Source of the DNA: Bin87 sp026710825 | GTDB taxonomy: Bacteria; Chloroflexota; Dehalococcoidia; Lucifugimonadales; UBA3495 | Length of the DNA: 64,000 nucleotides | Assembly: GCA_965232815.1 (NCBI GenBank) | Contig: OZ247427.1 | Span: 2,728,001-2,792,000 of the forward strand | Direction of reading: 5' to 3' | Program-made: the position numbers and the translations under genes | The notes under the pieces: model-generated | The model's database searches: none | Told to the model about the DNA's origin: nothing | What the model saw: only the letters and a program-made list of their open reading frames with translations | Shown here: positions 36,418 to 44,220 of the stretch, piece after piece | Numbering within the stretch: the first letter of the stretch is position 1 | Layout: every line of letters begins with the position of its first letter

Positions 36418-36993
36418 CTAATTTCGGTTCTGCCAGATGTAATACGGATCCAGGGATTCGTCGGTCATTGACTCACCCAGAACATCGTTGGTCGGAGGGA
36501 ACGCTTCGGTTTCACGCTGGATCAGTTCGGCCAAAATTTGAGACCAGCGCTCAGTGTCCCCGCCGTTCAAACGTTGCGAGAGCATCTCCTCAAAGCCGGC
36601 GACCACTTGGTCTTGTGGGATTGCAAGGGTGGGTCCCGATATGACGAAAACCACCACCTCCGGCAGATTATCCTCGTCGTGAAAATTTACGCCCAGTTTG
36701 TCGAGGATGAAATTCATGGCGACGCCCCGGAGGGTGTCATCCAATTGGCCAGGGAGGTGCATCAGATGAAGGAAAGGCCGGTCTCCACCTTCGCGAAGCA
36801 TGGTACTGAACTCACTTTCCACGGCTCGGTAATACTCGTCGTTGAATATCTCATCCGTTGACATCACCGCAATGTCTGCCGCACCATCCCTTGTGTCGAT
36901 CACCAGAAATTCCTGCAGGTGCGGAAAAATGGTCAGCGTGATTTCCGGATAGCGCCCGTTGGGAAGCGGACCACCGCTCAATTCTTCGAACAA
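36418..36993 (-). CDS. Hypothetical protein, soluble
   Basis: 191 residues, no family recognised. Alternating strands and helices (LTIFPHLQEFLVIDT, then VVVFVISGPTLAIP) suggest an alpha/beta fold. No signal, metal or nucleotide motif. The TTG start is well supported by AGGAG 7 nt upstream. Lies between the LLM gene and a HAD hydrolase, probably one transcript. Confidence 0.6.
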   Translation of the reverse strand: MFEELSGGPLPNGRYPEITLTIFPHLQEFLVIDTRDGAADIAVMSTDEIFNDEYYRAVESEFSTMLREGGDRPFLHLMHLPGQLDDTLRGVAMNFILDKLGVNFHDEDNLPEVVVFVISGPTLAIPQDQVVAGFEEMLSQRLNGGDTERWSQILAELIQRETEAFPPTNDVLGESMTDESLDPYYIWQNRN

Positions 36994-37033
36994 GCGTGGA
37001 CTCCTAGATTAGGCTCCGGAGAGCCGGCGTTGG

Positions 37034-37795
37034 CTAACGGCCCACGAGTTGGCGAACCGCTTCGGGCACTCCCGAGAGATCGTTCACCGCGATATCAGCC
37101 TGAGAGTGCGGATCGTCCGGATCCTCTGGTTCGTAAAATCCGCGGATCCAGATCGATTTCATCCCCAGCCGGTTCGCTCCGACAACGTCGTTGGTGACGT
37201 GGTCACCCACGTGGATTGTCGAATCGAGGTTCGCGCCAAGCGAGTTCACCGTCATCAGAAAGATTTCATCAGACGGTTTGGCAAGCAGCACTTCGTCGGA
37301 GAACGTCAATACATCGAAATAATCAATGAGGCCGTGTTGCCGCAGGAATTCCCGAAATGTGTACCCCGGCGTCATACCGGTGTTGGAGATCAATCCTATG
37401 CTGAGCCCCATGCTTCGCACAGTGTTCAAAGTGTCTTCGGTGGAATCGTGGAACCGGGGCGGGTATTCGAAAAAGGAGTCGGCGTAGCTGCGCTCGATCT
37501 CATCGACCGCGGATTCCGGCAAACGAGACGATAACCCCTCGTCGATAAGGTCAATGAAAATTTCCACCTGCCGCCGGAAGCTCACGTCCTTGTTGTCGCT
37601 GCGGACGGCCCGGCATGCGCGATAGCAGCCCCGGTAAGCTTCCCTGATGTGGTCGGGGTCCCGGTCGACGCCGTTCGCCAGCAACGTCGCCTTCGCCCCG
37701 TCCAGGCGCGCCTGGGCTCGTTGTTGCCCCAATTCCCGGTTGTCCAGAATCAAGGTTTGCCATAGATCAAATGTCACGGCGTTTATCGCGGTCAC
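37034..37795 (-). CDS. HAD-superfamily hydrolase, DxW variant
   Basis: About 253 residues. Motif I is FDLWQTLI: nucleophile Asp is present but the second Asp (acid/base) is Trp, as in haloacid-dehalogenase-like members (DxY). Motif II is GLISNTG, motif III Lys in LLAKPSDEIF, and motif IV IHVGDHVTNDVVGANRLG. The helical cap lies between. The start is uncertain: the GTG at 37795 gives NVTAINAVTFD near motif I, while a TTG at 37867 would overlap the amidase stop by 28 bp. Function unknown. Confidence 0.75.
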   Translation of the reverse strand: MTAINAVTFDLWQTLILDNRELGQQRAQARLDGAKATLLANGVDRDPDHIREAYRGCYRACRAVRSDNKDVSFRRQVEIFIDLIDEGLSSRLPESAVDEIERSYADSFFEYPPRFHDSTEDTLNTVRSMGLSIGLISNTGMTPGYTFREFLRQHGLIDYFDVLTFSDEVLLAKPSDEIFLMTVNSLGANLDSTIHVGDHVTNDVVGANRLGMKSIWIRGFYEPEDPDDPHSQADIAVNDLSGVPEAVRQLVGR

Positions 37796-37839
37796 GTTGC
37801 TGTATCCATCCGGGTCAGGGGCGTTGAATATTGCCTGTC

Positions 37840-39252
37840 CTACAGGGTGGGCCTCCGGGTGTGCCAATCGTTAGCCTGCTGGTATGCGTGGGCGGCCTTC
37901 AGAACGGTCATCTCGTCGAAATTACGACCTGCAAGATGCAGCCCTACCGGCAAGCCGTCTTCGGAGAATCCGCAGGGCACTGAAATCGCCGGCGACCCCG
38001 TGATGTTGTAAACGCGGGTGTATTTGGTGAGCAATGGCACCGCCGGCAAAGATTCGCCGCCCACGTCGATTCTGCGTTCCAATATGACCGGTGCGGTAAC
38101 CGGTTCGACCGGGCCGGCCAACAGGTCAACGTCCTGCAGCAATCCTTCGACCTGAGCACAGAACACCTGCCGCGCCTGCTGCGCCCGCAGGTACTCAGCG
38201 GCAGTGATGAACAGGCCTTCCTCGAGTCGGTCCCGGACCTGAGGGTATAGCTTGTCGCCATCTCTCAGCACAAGGTCGCGATGGGCAGCGGTAGCTTCGG
38301 CGCTGAGGATTGCGTTGCTGATGGGTTGGGCATATTCGTAAAGTGGCAGAGATACCTCGACTATCTCCGCTCCCATTTCTCCCAGATCTGCGATCGCTCG
38401 CTGCACGATTTCGGCCACACCCGAGTCGATCTCGGTTTCGAAGTATTCTTTGACCACACCGATCCTCAGGCCTCGCACGTCTCCCGTGAGCGCCTCGGTA
38501 TAGTCGGGAACCTGAACGTCGACCGTTGCAGGGTCACGCGGGTCCCTGCCCGCGATGGTGTTCATAGTCAACGCGGCGTCCTCTACGGTACGGACCATCG
38601 GACCGGGGTGGTCCAGGCACCAGGACAACGGAGTCAGACCGGCGCGGCTCACCCGCCCGTAGGTTGGCTTCAACCCCACTATGCCGCACAGCGCCGCAGG
38701 GATCCTGACGCTGCCGCCGGTGTCACTGCCCATGGTGATATGGCATTGCCCGGCCGCAGCCGCAGACCCGCTTCCACCGCTGGAACCTCCGGTGATTCGT
38801 TCCGGGTTCCAGGGATTATGCATGTGCCCGTAGTCGCCGTTTTCTCCCGTCGGGCCGAATGCCAGCGGGTGCATGTTGAGCTTTCCGATCAGGATGGCGC
38901 CCGCTTGTGCGAATCTGGCGGCTACGGTGCAGTCTTCGGACGGGACGTAGTTGTCGTAGATCCGCGTGCCTGACGTGGTGCGTATTCCCGCGGTTTCGAA
39001 AAGGTCTTTCAACCCTACCGGGATTCCGTGAAGTGGTCCCCGATAATTTCCGGCGCTTATTTCCTGCTCGGCCCGACGAGCCGCGGCCCGTGCCTGCTCC
39101 GGCAGCAAGGTGATGAAGGAGTTCAGCGTCGGTTCCGTCGCCTCGATGCGGGACAGGCATGCTTCGACAACGTCCACCGGTGATATTTGGCCATCGCGGA
39201 TCAGTCCGGATAATTCCCAGACCGATTTATAGTGAAGCTCGGATTCGGGCAT
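37840..39252 (-). CDS. Amidase-signature family hydrolase (GatA/AtzF-like)
   Basis: 470 residues of the AS family. Catalytic triad visible: Lys in GLKDLFETAGIRTTSGT, cis-Ser in GGSSGGSGSAAAAG, and nucleophile Ser in MGSDTGGSVRIPAALCG. Probably hydrolyses an amide or is the A subunit of a GatC-like pair. A small GatC/AtzG-like gene lies 42 bp upstream in the same direction. ATG one codon after a TTG. Confidence 0.9.
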   Translation of the reverse strand: MPESELHYKSVWELSGLIRDGQISPVDVVEACLSRIEATEPTLNSFITLLPEQARAAARRAEQEISAGNYRGPLHGIPVGLKDLFETAGIRTTSGTRIYDNYVPSEDCTVAARFAQAGAILIGKLNMHPLAFGPTGENGDYGHMHNPWNPERITGGSSGGSGSAAAAGQCHITMGSDTGGSVRIPAALCGIVGLKPTYGRVSRAGLTPLSWCLDHPGPMVRTVEDAALTMNTIAGRDPRDPATVDVQVPDYTEALTGDVRGLRIGVVKEYFETEIDSGVAEIVQRAIADLGEMGAEIVEVSLPLYEYAQPISNAILSAEATAAHRDLVLRDGDKLYPQVRDRLEEGLFITAAEYLRAQQARQVFCAQVEGLLQDVDLLAGPVEPVTAPVILERRIDVGGESLPAVPLLTKYTRVYNITGSPAISVPCGFSEDGLPVGLHLAGRNFDEMTVLKAAHAYQQANDWHTRRPTL

Positions 39253-39294
39253 CAACGACCTCTCTACCGTATCAAGGTAAGCGGTTTGACGTGG

Positions 39295-39540
39295 CTACCG
39301 ACGGGCGGGGACGAAAACCGAGGGCGATTCAGCTCGCGTTACGTCGATCTCGTACACACGGGCCAATCCCTGGCGCATCAGGGCCACCCGACCGCGTAGA
39401 TCCGCCATGCGCTCCTCGTCGGATGTGTCCAGACCCTGCGCGGCCGCCACTCTGAGGAATGCTTGTTCGCTGATGGTGGAGTCGACGTCGTTGGACATAA
39501 AAACCTGCGGAGATTGCGGTTCCGTCTCAATTCGATTCAT
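39295..39540 (-). CDS. Small GatC/AtzG-like subunit paired with the amidase
   Basis: About 81 residues from the ATG at 39540. Reads as a helical protein ending in ARVYEIDVTRAESPSVFVPARR, and the L..V.xxD....P.....P pattern resembles the C-terminus of GatC and the AtzG small subunit of 1-carboxybiuret hydrolase. It lies directly upstream of the amidase. Could be a stabilising partner rather than a true GatC. Weak homology; context is the main support. Confidence 0.6.
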   Translation of the reverse strand: MNRIETEPQSPQVFMSNDVDSTISEQAFLRVAAAQGLDTSDEERMADLRGRVALMRQGLARVYEIDVTRAESPSVFVPARR

Positions 39541-39640
39541 GAGGCGGCGCGGGCCATTATGGCGCATGCCGGCACCGTTGGCAATCTGAAAACAGGCATG
39601 GTCTATACTGTGATGATAGCCGTTGCAGTTGACACTTTTC

Positions 39641-40483
39641 ATGACTTACACGCACTGCCCACATTGCGGCGCCGCTCTGCTCAATCCAGGGAATTTTTGC
39701 CCTACATGCGGCAACAAAATCTCTCGGGTAGCGGAACCAATCGTGTCGTCGCACCCGGGAGCGGAACCCGCAGATGTTCCATTCTCACAACGGGATAGCC
39801 TAATCCAGCAACGACTTGGCCCCGGTGGATGGGGATTTTGGGCGCCGGCCCTTGGGCTGATGGCTTTAGTGCCCACCGCGATCCTGGTTTCGTTGTTGGC
39901 CCTGTTGCTGCCCCTGTCGACAACCACGGTGGTAGCGACGGTGATACTGGCTATTGTCCAGATCTGCCTCGTGTGGGCGCTGACGACACGATCCTGGCCG
40001 ATCCAACCGAATCTATATGGGCTGCGATTACCCGCGTTGGCGCACTGGCGGGTGGCGCTGACAAGCCTTTTCGTGCTGGGGGCGAGCCTGGGCGCGATAC
40101 AACTGTATGTGATGGGCGCCACCTACCTGGGCCTGGACTTACTCGTTCCGGAGGACTTGCCCGCAGACCTGTTGCTGCCGGGCCGATTGTCAATCCTGAG
40201 CATCATCGCTCTGGCGGTGATCACGCCCCTGGCTGAGGAGATATTTTTCAGGGGATTCGTCCTCCGTGGGCTGGTCAGCCGATGGGGAGTGGCGCCGGGG
40301 ATAATCTTGTCGGCGGTGGTATTCGCCGGATTGCATTTTCAACCCTCAATCATTTTCCCTGTGTTCGTAACTGGTTTGCTCCTCGGCTGGTTGTATTGGC
40401 ATACGGGCTCGATTTGGCCCGGGGTTGGAGTACACGCCGGTCAGAACTTGATCGCTACGCTGGGCGTACTCATCGGTTTATGA
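39641..40483 (+). CDS. CPBP-family intramembrane metalloprotease with zinc-ribbon N-terminus
   Basis: 280 residues. A zinc ribbon (CPHC, CPTC) opens the protein, then about eight membrane helices. The CPBP motifs are PLAEEIFFRGFVLRGL (catalytic Glu pair), FAGLHFQP (His) and WPGVGVHAGQNL. Formerly called CAAX protease family; some process bacteriocins, others are of unknown role. ATG start; an upstream frame start is not needed. Confidence 0.87.
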   Translation: MTYTHCPHCGAALLNPGNFCPTCGNKISRVAEPIVSSHPGAEPADVPFSQRDSLIQQRLGPGGWGFWAPALGLMALVPTAILVSLLALLLPLSTTTVVATVILAIVQICLVWALTTRSWPIQPNLYGLRLPALAHWRVALTSLFVLGASLGAIQLYVMGATYLGLDLLVPEDLPADLLLPGRLSILSIIALAVITPLAEEIFFRGFVLRGLVSRWGVAPGIILSAVVFAGLHFQPSIIFPVFVTGLLLGWLYWHTGSIWPGVGVHAGQNLIATLGVLIGL

Positions 40484-40510
40484 GTTGTCCGCACCGGCAA
40501 ATCGTTGGGG

Positions 40511-40516
40511 TATAAT
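40511..40516 (+). promoter_or_regulatory. -10 element (TATAAT) upstream of cysC
   Basis: A perfect TATAAT lies 32 bp before the cysC ATG. The -35 is not convincing (TTGTCC at 40485-40490 with a 20-bp spacer). Confidence 0.4.
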
Positions 40517-40548
40517 TCGCCGCGCAATTCGCTACGGAGCAATCGCAG

Positions 40549-41175
40549 ATGGCCATTCATCACGATGTGGTCTGGCAAAACTACGCCATTTCGATGGCCG
40601 ATCGAGCCCACCTGCTCAATCAATCGCCGTTTGTCCTGTGGTTCACCGGCTTGCCGGGTGCGGGGAAAACGACCCTGGCCAACGTCATGGCAAAACGGTT
40701 GCACGACCTGTGTCGTCACGCTTACGTTCTGGATGGGGACAACCTGCGGCACGGGTTGAACAAAGACCTGGGGTTCACGGTAAAGGACCGACGCGAAAAC
40801 GTCCGGCGCACCGCCGAAGTGGCGAACCTGATTTACGACTCCGGGTTGATTACGTTGGTCGCCTGCATCTCGCCTTTTACCTCCGAGAGGGATTTTGCGA
40901 GAAGCCTGTTGCCGGAAGGGCGTTTCGTCGAGGTGTTCGTCGATACCCCGCAAGCGATCTGCGAAAAGCGGGATCAAAAAGGACTCTATCGTCGTGCCAG
41001 GGCCGGGGAGCTTTCAAACTTCACCGGCATCGATTCTCCGTTCGAGCGTCCCAATACATCCGAACTGGTTGTGAACGCCGGTGAATGCAGTCCCCTGGAG
41101 TGCGCCGACGAGATCACCTCCTATCTGGTCGATCGAGGCTTGCTGGTCGCTGACTGGACACCAACCGGGCCGTAG
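40549..41175 (+). CDS. cysC: Adenylyl-sulfate kinase
   Basis: 208 residues. P-loop WFTGLPGAGKTTLAN (TT instead of the usual ST), DGDNLRHGLNKDLGFTVKDRRENVRR, and the APS lid VDTPQAICEKRDQKGLYRRARAG are all typical of CysC. Phosphorylates APS to PAPS. No sulfate adenylyltransferase or CysN is beside it, so it may serve sulfotransferases. A TATAAT lies upstream; trpA begins 39 bp later. Confidence 0.93.
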   Translation: MAIHHDVVWQNYAISMADRAHLLNQSPFVLWFTGLPGAGKTTLANVMAKRLHDLCRHAYVLDGDNLRHGLNKDLGFTVKDRRENVRRTAEVANLIYDSGLITLVACISPFTSERDFARSLLPEGRFVEVFVDTPQAICEKRDQKGLYRRARAGELSNFTGIDSPFERPNTSELVVNAGECSPLECADEITSYLVDRGLLVADWTPTGP

Positions 41176-41213
41176 GTTAGGTTATCTTCCAACCCCACTA
41201 GTAAAGGCGTCTG

Positions 41214-42044
41214 ATGGTTACGAATTTATCCGCGCGAACCGACCGCATCTCCTCCAAATTCGCGTCCCTCAAAGCGGAAGGGCGCACTGGCCTCGTGGTG
41301 TTCGTCACGGTTGGGCACCCTTATACCGACGCCGCTATCGACATCGTCCCGAGCTTGGTTGCCGCCGGCGCCGACGCGGTCGAGTTGGGCATCCCGTTCA
41401 GTGATCCCATGGGCGAGGGACCGGTCATCCAGGAGTCCAGTTTTATTGCCCTACAAAATGGGACCACCATCCAAAATTGTCTGGACACCGCCGCCGGCCT
41501 GCGCCCCAAGATTGGCGATACCCCTCTGGTTTTGATGGGTTACTACAACACGTTGCTGTCCTACGGCTTGGAACGTTTTGCATCCGCCTGCGCGACCGCA
41601 ACTGTGGATGGATTGATCATCGTGGATCTGCCTGGAGGCGAAGCTGCGCCTTTGGTACAAGAACTCTCGAAATACGGTATCCATTTGATTCCACTGCTGG
41701 CTCCCACCAGCACCGACGAGAGCATCACGCAATCGGTCTCAATCGGCGGTGGGTTCGTATATTGCGTCAGCACGACCGGCGTGACGGGAGCCCGCAATGA
41801 GGTTTCAGAACGCGGATTGGATCTGGTGGAACGAGTTCGTGAGCGGACGAATCTGCCGATCGCAGTGGGGTTCGGCATTTCCCGACGCGAGCACGTGCTG
41901 GCAGTGGGTGAGCGCGCCGATGCAGCGGTCGTGGGCAGCGCTCTGGTGAGGTCGCTGGCCGATGGACCGCAGCACGAGGCTGCGCAGCGTGGATCTCGAG
42001 TCGTCGCCGAACTGGCGGGACGTTCCGATGCTGGCTCCGAGTAG
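41214..42044 (+). CDS. trpA: Tryptophan synthase alpha subunit
   Basis: 276 residues. ELGIPFSDP carries the catalytic Glu (E57). The next catalytic Asp (E. coli D60) is Glu (E68 in DPMGEGPVIQ), an unusual D-to-E change. Phosphate loops GYYNTLLSYGLERF, STTGVTGAR and GFGISRREHV are intact. Cleaves indole-glycerol phosphate to indole. trpB and other trp genes are not in the window, so it is orphan here, with cysC before and the DAHP synthase leader after. Confidence 0.93.
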   Translation: MVTNLSARTDRISSKFASLKAEGRTGLVVFVTVGHPYTDAAIDIVPSLVAAGADAVELGIPFSDPMGEGPVIQESSFIALQNGTTIQNCLDTAAGLRPKIGDTPLVLMGYYNTLLSYGLERFASACATATVDGLIIVDLPGGEAAPLVQELSKYGIHLIPLLAPTSTDESITQSVSIGGGFVYCVSTTGVTGARNEVSERGLDLVERVRERTNLPIAVGFGISRREHVLAVGERADAAVVGSALVRSLADGPQHEAAQRGSRVVAELAGRSDAGSE

Positions 42045-42091
42045 CACGGGGCGAGAGGGTTCATTTTCGGTAAATCATCAATCGGGAACCG

Positions 42092-42120
42092 TTGACAATG
42101 GTCAATCGTCGGCGTAGCAT
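42092..42120 (+). promoter_or_regulatory. Promoter of the DAHP synthase leader transcript
   Basis: TTGACA (42092-42097), exactly 17 bp, TAGCAT (42115-42120). Start of transcription would fall near 42126-42128, 2-4 nt before the leader-peptide ATG (42130), so the leader ORF is essentially leaderless. Confidence 0.7.
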
Positions 42121-42129
42121 CTTTTACAA

Positions 42130-42234
42130 ATGAAACCAATGCGTCGCCACAACGTTTTCGGGTATTACCGCCCCTTTTATCTTTACGCTTACCGCCATAC
42201 GGTTAGCGCAAGACCGGCGTGTGAAGCCCGATAA
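42130..42234 (+). CDS. Aromatic-rich attenuator leader peptide upstream of DAHP synthase
   Basis: 34 residues starting MKPMRRHNVFGYYRPFYLY and continuing AYRHTVSARPACEAR. Residues 10-21 hold two Phe and five Tyr (F10, Y12, Y13, F16, Y17, Y19, Y21), far above chance and just what a Tyr/Phe-sensing leader needs. Its stop (42232-42234) places a terminating ribosome over 42214-42226, one arm of the antiterminator. There is no clear ribosome site because the transcript seems to begin next to the ATG. Too short for standard ORF calling. No database check was possible. Confidence 0.85.
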   Translation: MKPMRRHNVFGYYRPFYLYAYRHTVSARPACEAR

Positions 42235-42290
42235 CCTTTGGGAAAACCACCAAGAAAGGACTTCAGCCGGAGGCAGGCTGGAGTCCTTTT
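42214..42290 (+). promoter_or_regulatory. Tyr/Phe attenuator: antiterminator and terminator hairpins
   Basis: Antiterminator: CCGGC (42214-42218) and TGAAG (42222-42226), with a GTG bulge, pair with CTTCAGCCGG (42261-42270). Terminator: 42255-42268 pairs with 42276-42289 as a 14-bp stem (one T-G wobble) with loop GGAGGCA, followed by TTTT. The two cannot form together, because both use 42261-42268. A ribosome stalled on the Tyr codons frees 42214-42226 and allows readthrough; a ribosome at the leader stop masks it and allows termination. Confidence 0.82.
42255..42290 (+). terminator. Attenuator terminator before the DAHP synthase gene
   Basis: Stem AAAGGACTTCAGCC / GGCTGGAGTCCTTT with a 7-nt loop and a T-rich end. 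It lies 55 bp before the DAHP synthase ATG and ends transcription in the leader when aromatic-charged tRNA is abundant. Confidence 0.8.
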
Positions 42291-42344
42291 AGATTGAGAG
42301 CACGGTTGGCGCACCCACGGTAACCCAACGAGGAGGAGATCGAA

Positions 42345-43418
42345 ATGGCAACCTCACAGGCCAAGGACGTCAATGTAATGAGCAACACCGCCTTGATTCG
42401 CCCGTCGGAACTGGAATCCAGGATTCCATTGAGTTCCGCGGCCAAAGATACGGTTCTGGAGGGACGGCGACAACTCGAAGCCGTGCTGAATCACCAGGAC
42501 GAGCGATTTGCGGTGATCGTCGGGCCTTGCTCGATTCATGACTCCGAGGCGGCCTTGGACTACGCGGAAAGGCTCAAGCCTTTGGCAGATCGGCTGAGTG
42601 ACCGGATCATGATTGTGATGCGCGTCTATTTCGAAAAGCCACGCACGACCGTGGGTTGGAAAGGCCTAATCTACGACCCGAACCTCAACGACTCCTACGA
42701 AATCGAAGACGGACTGCACCGCGCCCGCCGCCTGCTCATGGGCATCTCGGAAGCCGGATTGTACTCCGCGACTGAATTCCTGGATCCCATCGTTCCTCAG
42801 TACGTCGCTGACCTGGTTACGTGGGCGGCCATCGGCGCCCGTACCACCGAGAGCCAGATTCACCGCCAGATGGCTTCCGGCCTCTCGATGCCGGTCGGAT
42901 TCAAAAACGGCACGGACGGGGACCCGCAAACCGCCGTGGATGCCCTGGTGGCAGCCCGAACCCCGCAGGCGTTCCTTGGGATCGACCACGACGGTCAAGC
43001 CTCCATCGTTGAGACCAGGGGTAACGAGAACTGCCACCTGGTGATGCGTGGCGGACGCAGCGGCACCAATTTCGACGCTCGTTCCATAGCGGTTGCTCAG
43101 GATGCGTTGAATAAATCCGACGCTCCGTTGAACATCGTTGTGGACTGCAGCCACGGAAATTCCAACAAAGACCACACTCGTCAACACATCGCCTTCGAAG
43201 ACGTTTTGAGTCAGCGTCTCGGGGGCAACAAAAACTTGGTTGGCGTGATGCTTGAGAGCAATATCAACGCCGGCGCCCAGAAACTGGGCTCCGATCCCGC
43301 GAGTCTCGAGTACGGCATATCCATCACCGACTCGTGCATCGGATGGGACGACACGGTAGAACTGCTGGAGGGGGCATACGACAAACTCGGGCGCGAGGCA
43401 GCGGTGGGCGCCCATTAG
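42345..43418 (+). CDS. aroG: 3-deoxy-7-phosphoheptulonate (DAHP) synthase, class I
   Basis: 357 residues of the type Ialpha (AroFGH) form. VIVGPCSIHD with the metal Cys, EKPRTTVGWKGLIYDP (PEP binding), MRGGRSGTNF and VDCSHGNSNKDH are all intact. Joins PEP and erythrose 4-phosphate as the first step of aromatic synthesis. The start ATG follows AGGAGGAGATCGAA. Expression is predicted to be attenuated by Tyr/Phe through the upstream leader; the isozyme's own feedback sensitivity cannot be judged by eye. Confidence 0.95.
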   Translation: MATSQAKDVNVMSNTALIRPSELESRIPLSSAAKDTVLEGRRQLEAVLNHQDERFAVIVGPCSIHDSEAALDYAERLKPLADRLSDRIMIVMRVYFEKPRTTVGWKGLIYDPNLNDSYEIEDGLHRARRLLMGISEAGLYSATEFLDPIVPQYVADLVTWAAIGARTTESQIHRQMASGLSMPVGFKNGTDGDPQTAVDALVAARTPQAFLGIDHDGQASIVETRGNENCHLVMRGGRSGTNFDARSIAVAQDALNKSDAPLNIVVDCSHGNSNKDHTRQHIAFEDVLSQRLGGNKNLVGVMLESNINAGAQKLGSDPASLEYGISITDSCIGWDDTVELLEGAYDKLGREAAVGAH

Positions 43419-43463
43419 CCTGAATATCCCGCGGTCGATGGGCCGCTCGAAAACCAACCGGCA

Positions 43464-43488
43464 GGGGGCGGACGCCAGCGTCCGCCCC
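43464..43488 (+). terminator. GGGGCG-family hairpin after the DAHP synthase gene
   Basis: GGGGCGGACGC (43465-43475) and GCGTCCGCCCC (43478-43488) are perfectly complementary with a very short loop; no long T run follows. Downstream a TATAAT (43510-43515) may start the GNAT gene transcript. Confidence 0.55.
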
Positions 43489-43602
43489 ATTCGTTGCCAG
43501 GCACCATGATATAATCGCGTTATTCGACAGGATAAAGCGTAAAGTAACGAATGCTAATCGATCGCCGATCGCGGTTTTACTTTGACATTGAGGAGGACGG
43601 CC

Positions 43603-44190
43603 ATGTTTCCACAGGTTAGCCTCACGACCGCCGTTACCAAAGACGACGTTGGACGAATCCGGGACTGGCTGCGAGATCCAGAGGTCAGCTCGCTGTGGTA
43701 CGGGACCGACGATTCGGACGGCCACCCGTTGCACATTGGATATGCGCCTGAGCAGGTTCAAGACTCATCAGAGGATGAGTGGAATCAGGTATTCAACCAG
43801 GACGAACGTCGCATCTACTCCATTTACGCTCCCGACGAGGCCCACATTGGGGAAGCCCAGCTGTTGATAGAGTGGCCGCTCGAGGAAGCGCAGCTGTTCA
43901 TTCTGATCGGCCGCAAGGATCTGTGGCATCACCACTATGGCACCTCTGCCCTGGTAGCGATGCTGGATGAAGCGTTCGACAACCTGGAACTCCACCGGGT
44001 TTGGGTGGACGTGCCAGAGTACAACGGGCATGCGCTGCAGATGTTCCGGCACCTGGGTTTCGTTTTGGAAGGCCACCTGCGGCGGACCCACCGTAAAGAC
44101 GGAAACTGGTATGACTCGTTCGCGATGGGGTTGTTGACCGACGAGTACAGCCGGCGCCGCACCAGGGTGCTGGCCCAATACGGCGCGTAA
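43603..44190 (+). CDS. GNAT-family N-acetyltransferase (RimJ/RimL-like)
   Basis: 195 residues. The acetyl-CoA loop appears as LWHHHYGTSALVAMLDEAF, and the C-terminal VPEYNGHALQMFRHLGFVLEGHLRR block is the typical RimJ/RimL motif. Transfers an acetyl group to an N-terminus or small amine; substrate unknown. ATG after GAGGAGGACGGCC. It starts 185 bp after DAHP synthase and 30 bp before the kinase-like gene. Confidence 0.87.
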   Translation: MFPQVSLTTAVTKDDVGRIRDWLRDPEVSSLWYGTDDSDGHPLHIGYAPEQVQDSSEDEWNQVFNQDERRIYSIYAPDEAHIGEAQLLIEWPLEEAQLFILIGRKDLWHHHYGTSALVAMLDEAFDNLELHRVWVDVPEYNGHALQMFRHLGFVLEGHLRRTHRKDGNWYDSFAMGLLTDEYSRRRTRVLAQYGA

Positions 44191-44220
44191 TCTGGCAGCA
44201 GAGGGGATGGAGGCAAGATC

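Noticed and set aside
35264..36421. 385-residue plus-strand open frame opposite the LLM gene
   Set aside because: Shadow of the LLM oxidoreductase, which has clear family motifs on the minus strand.
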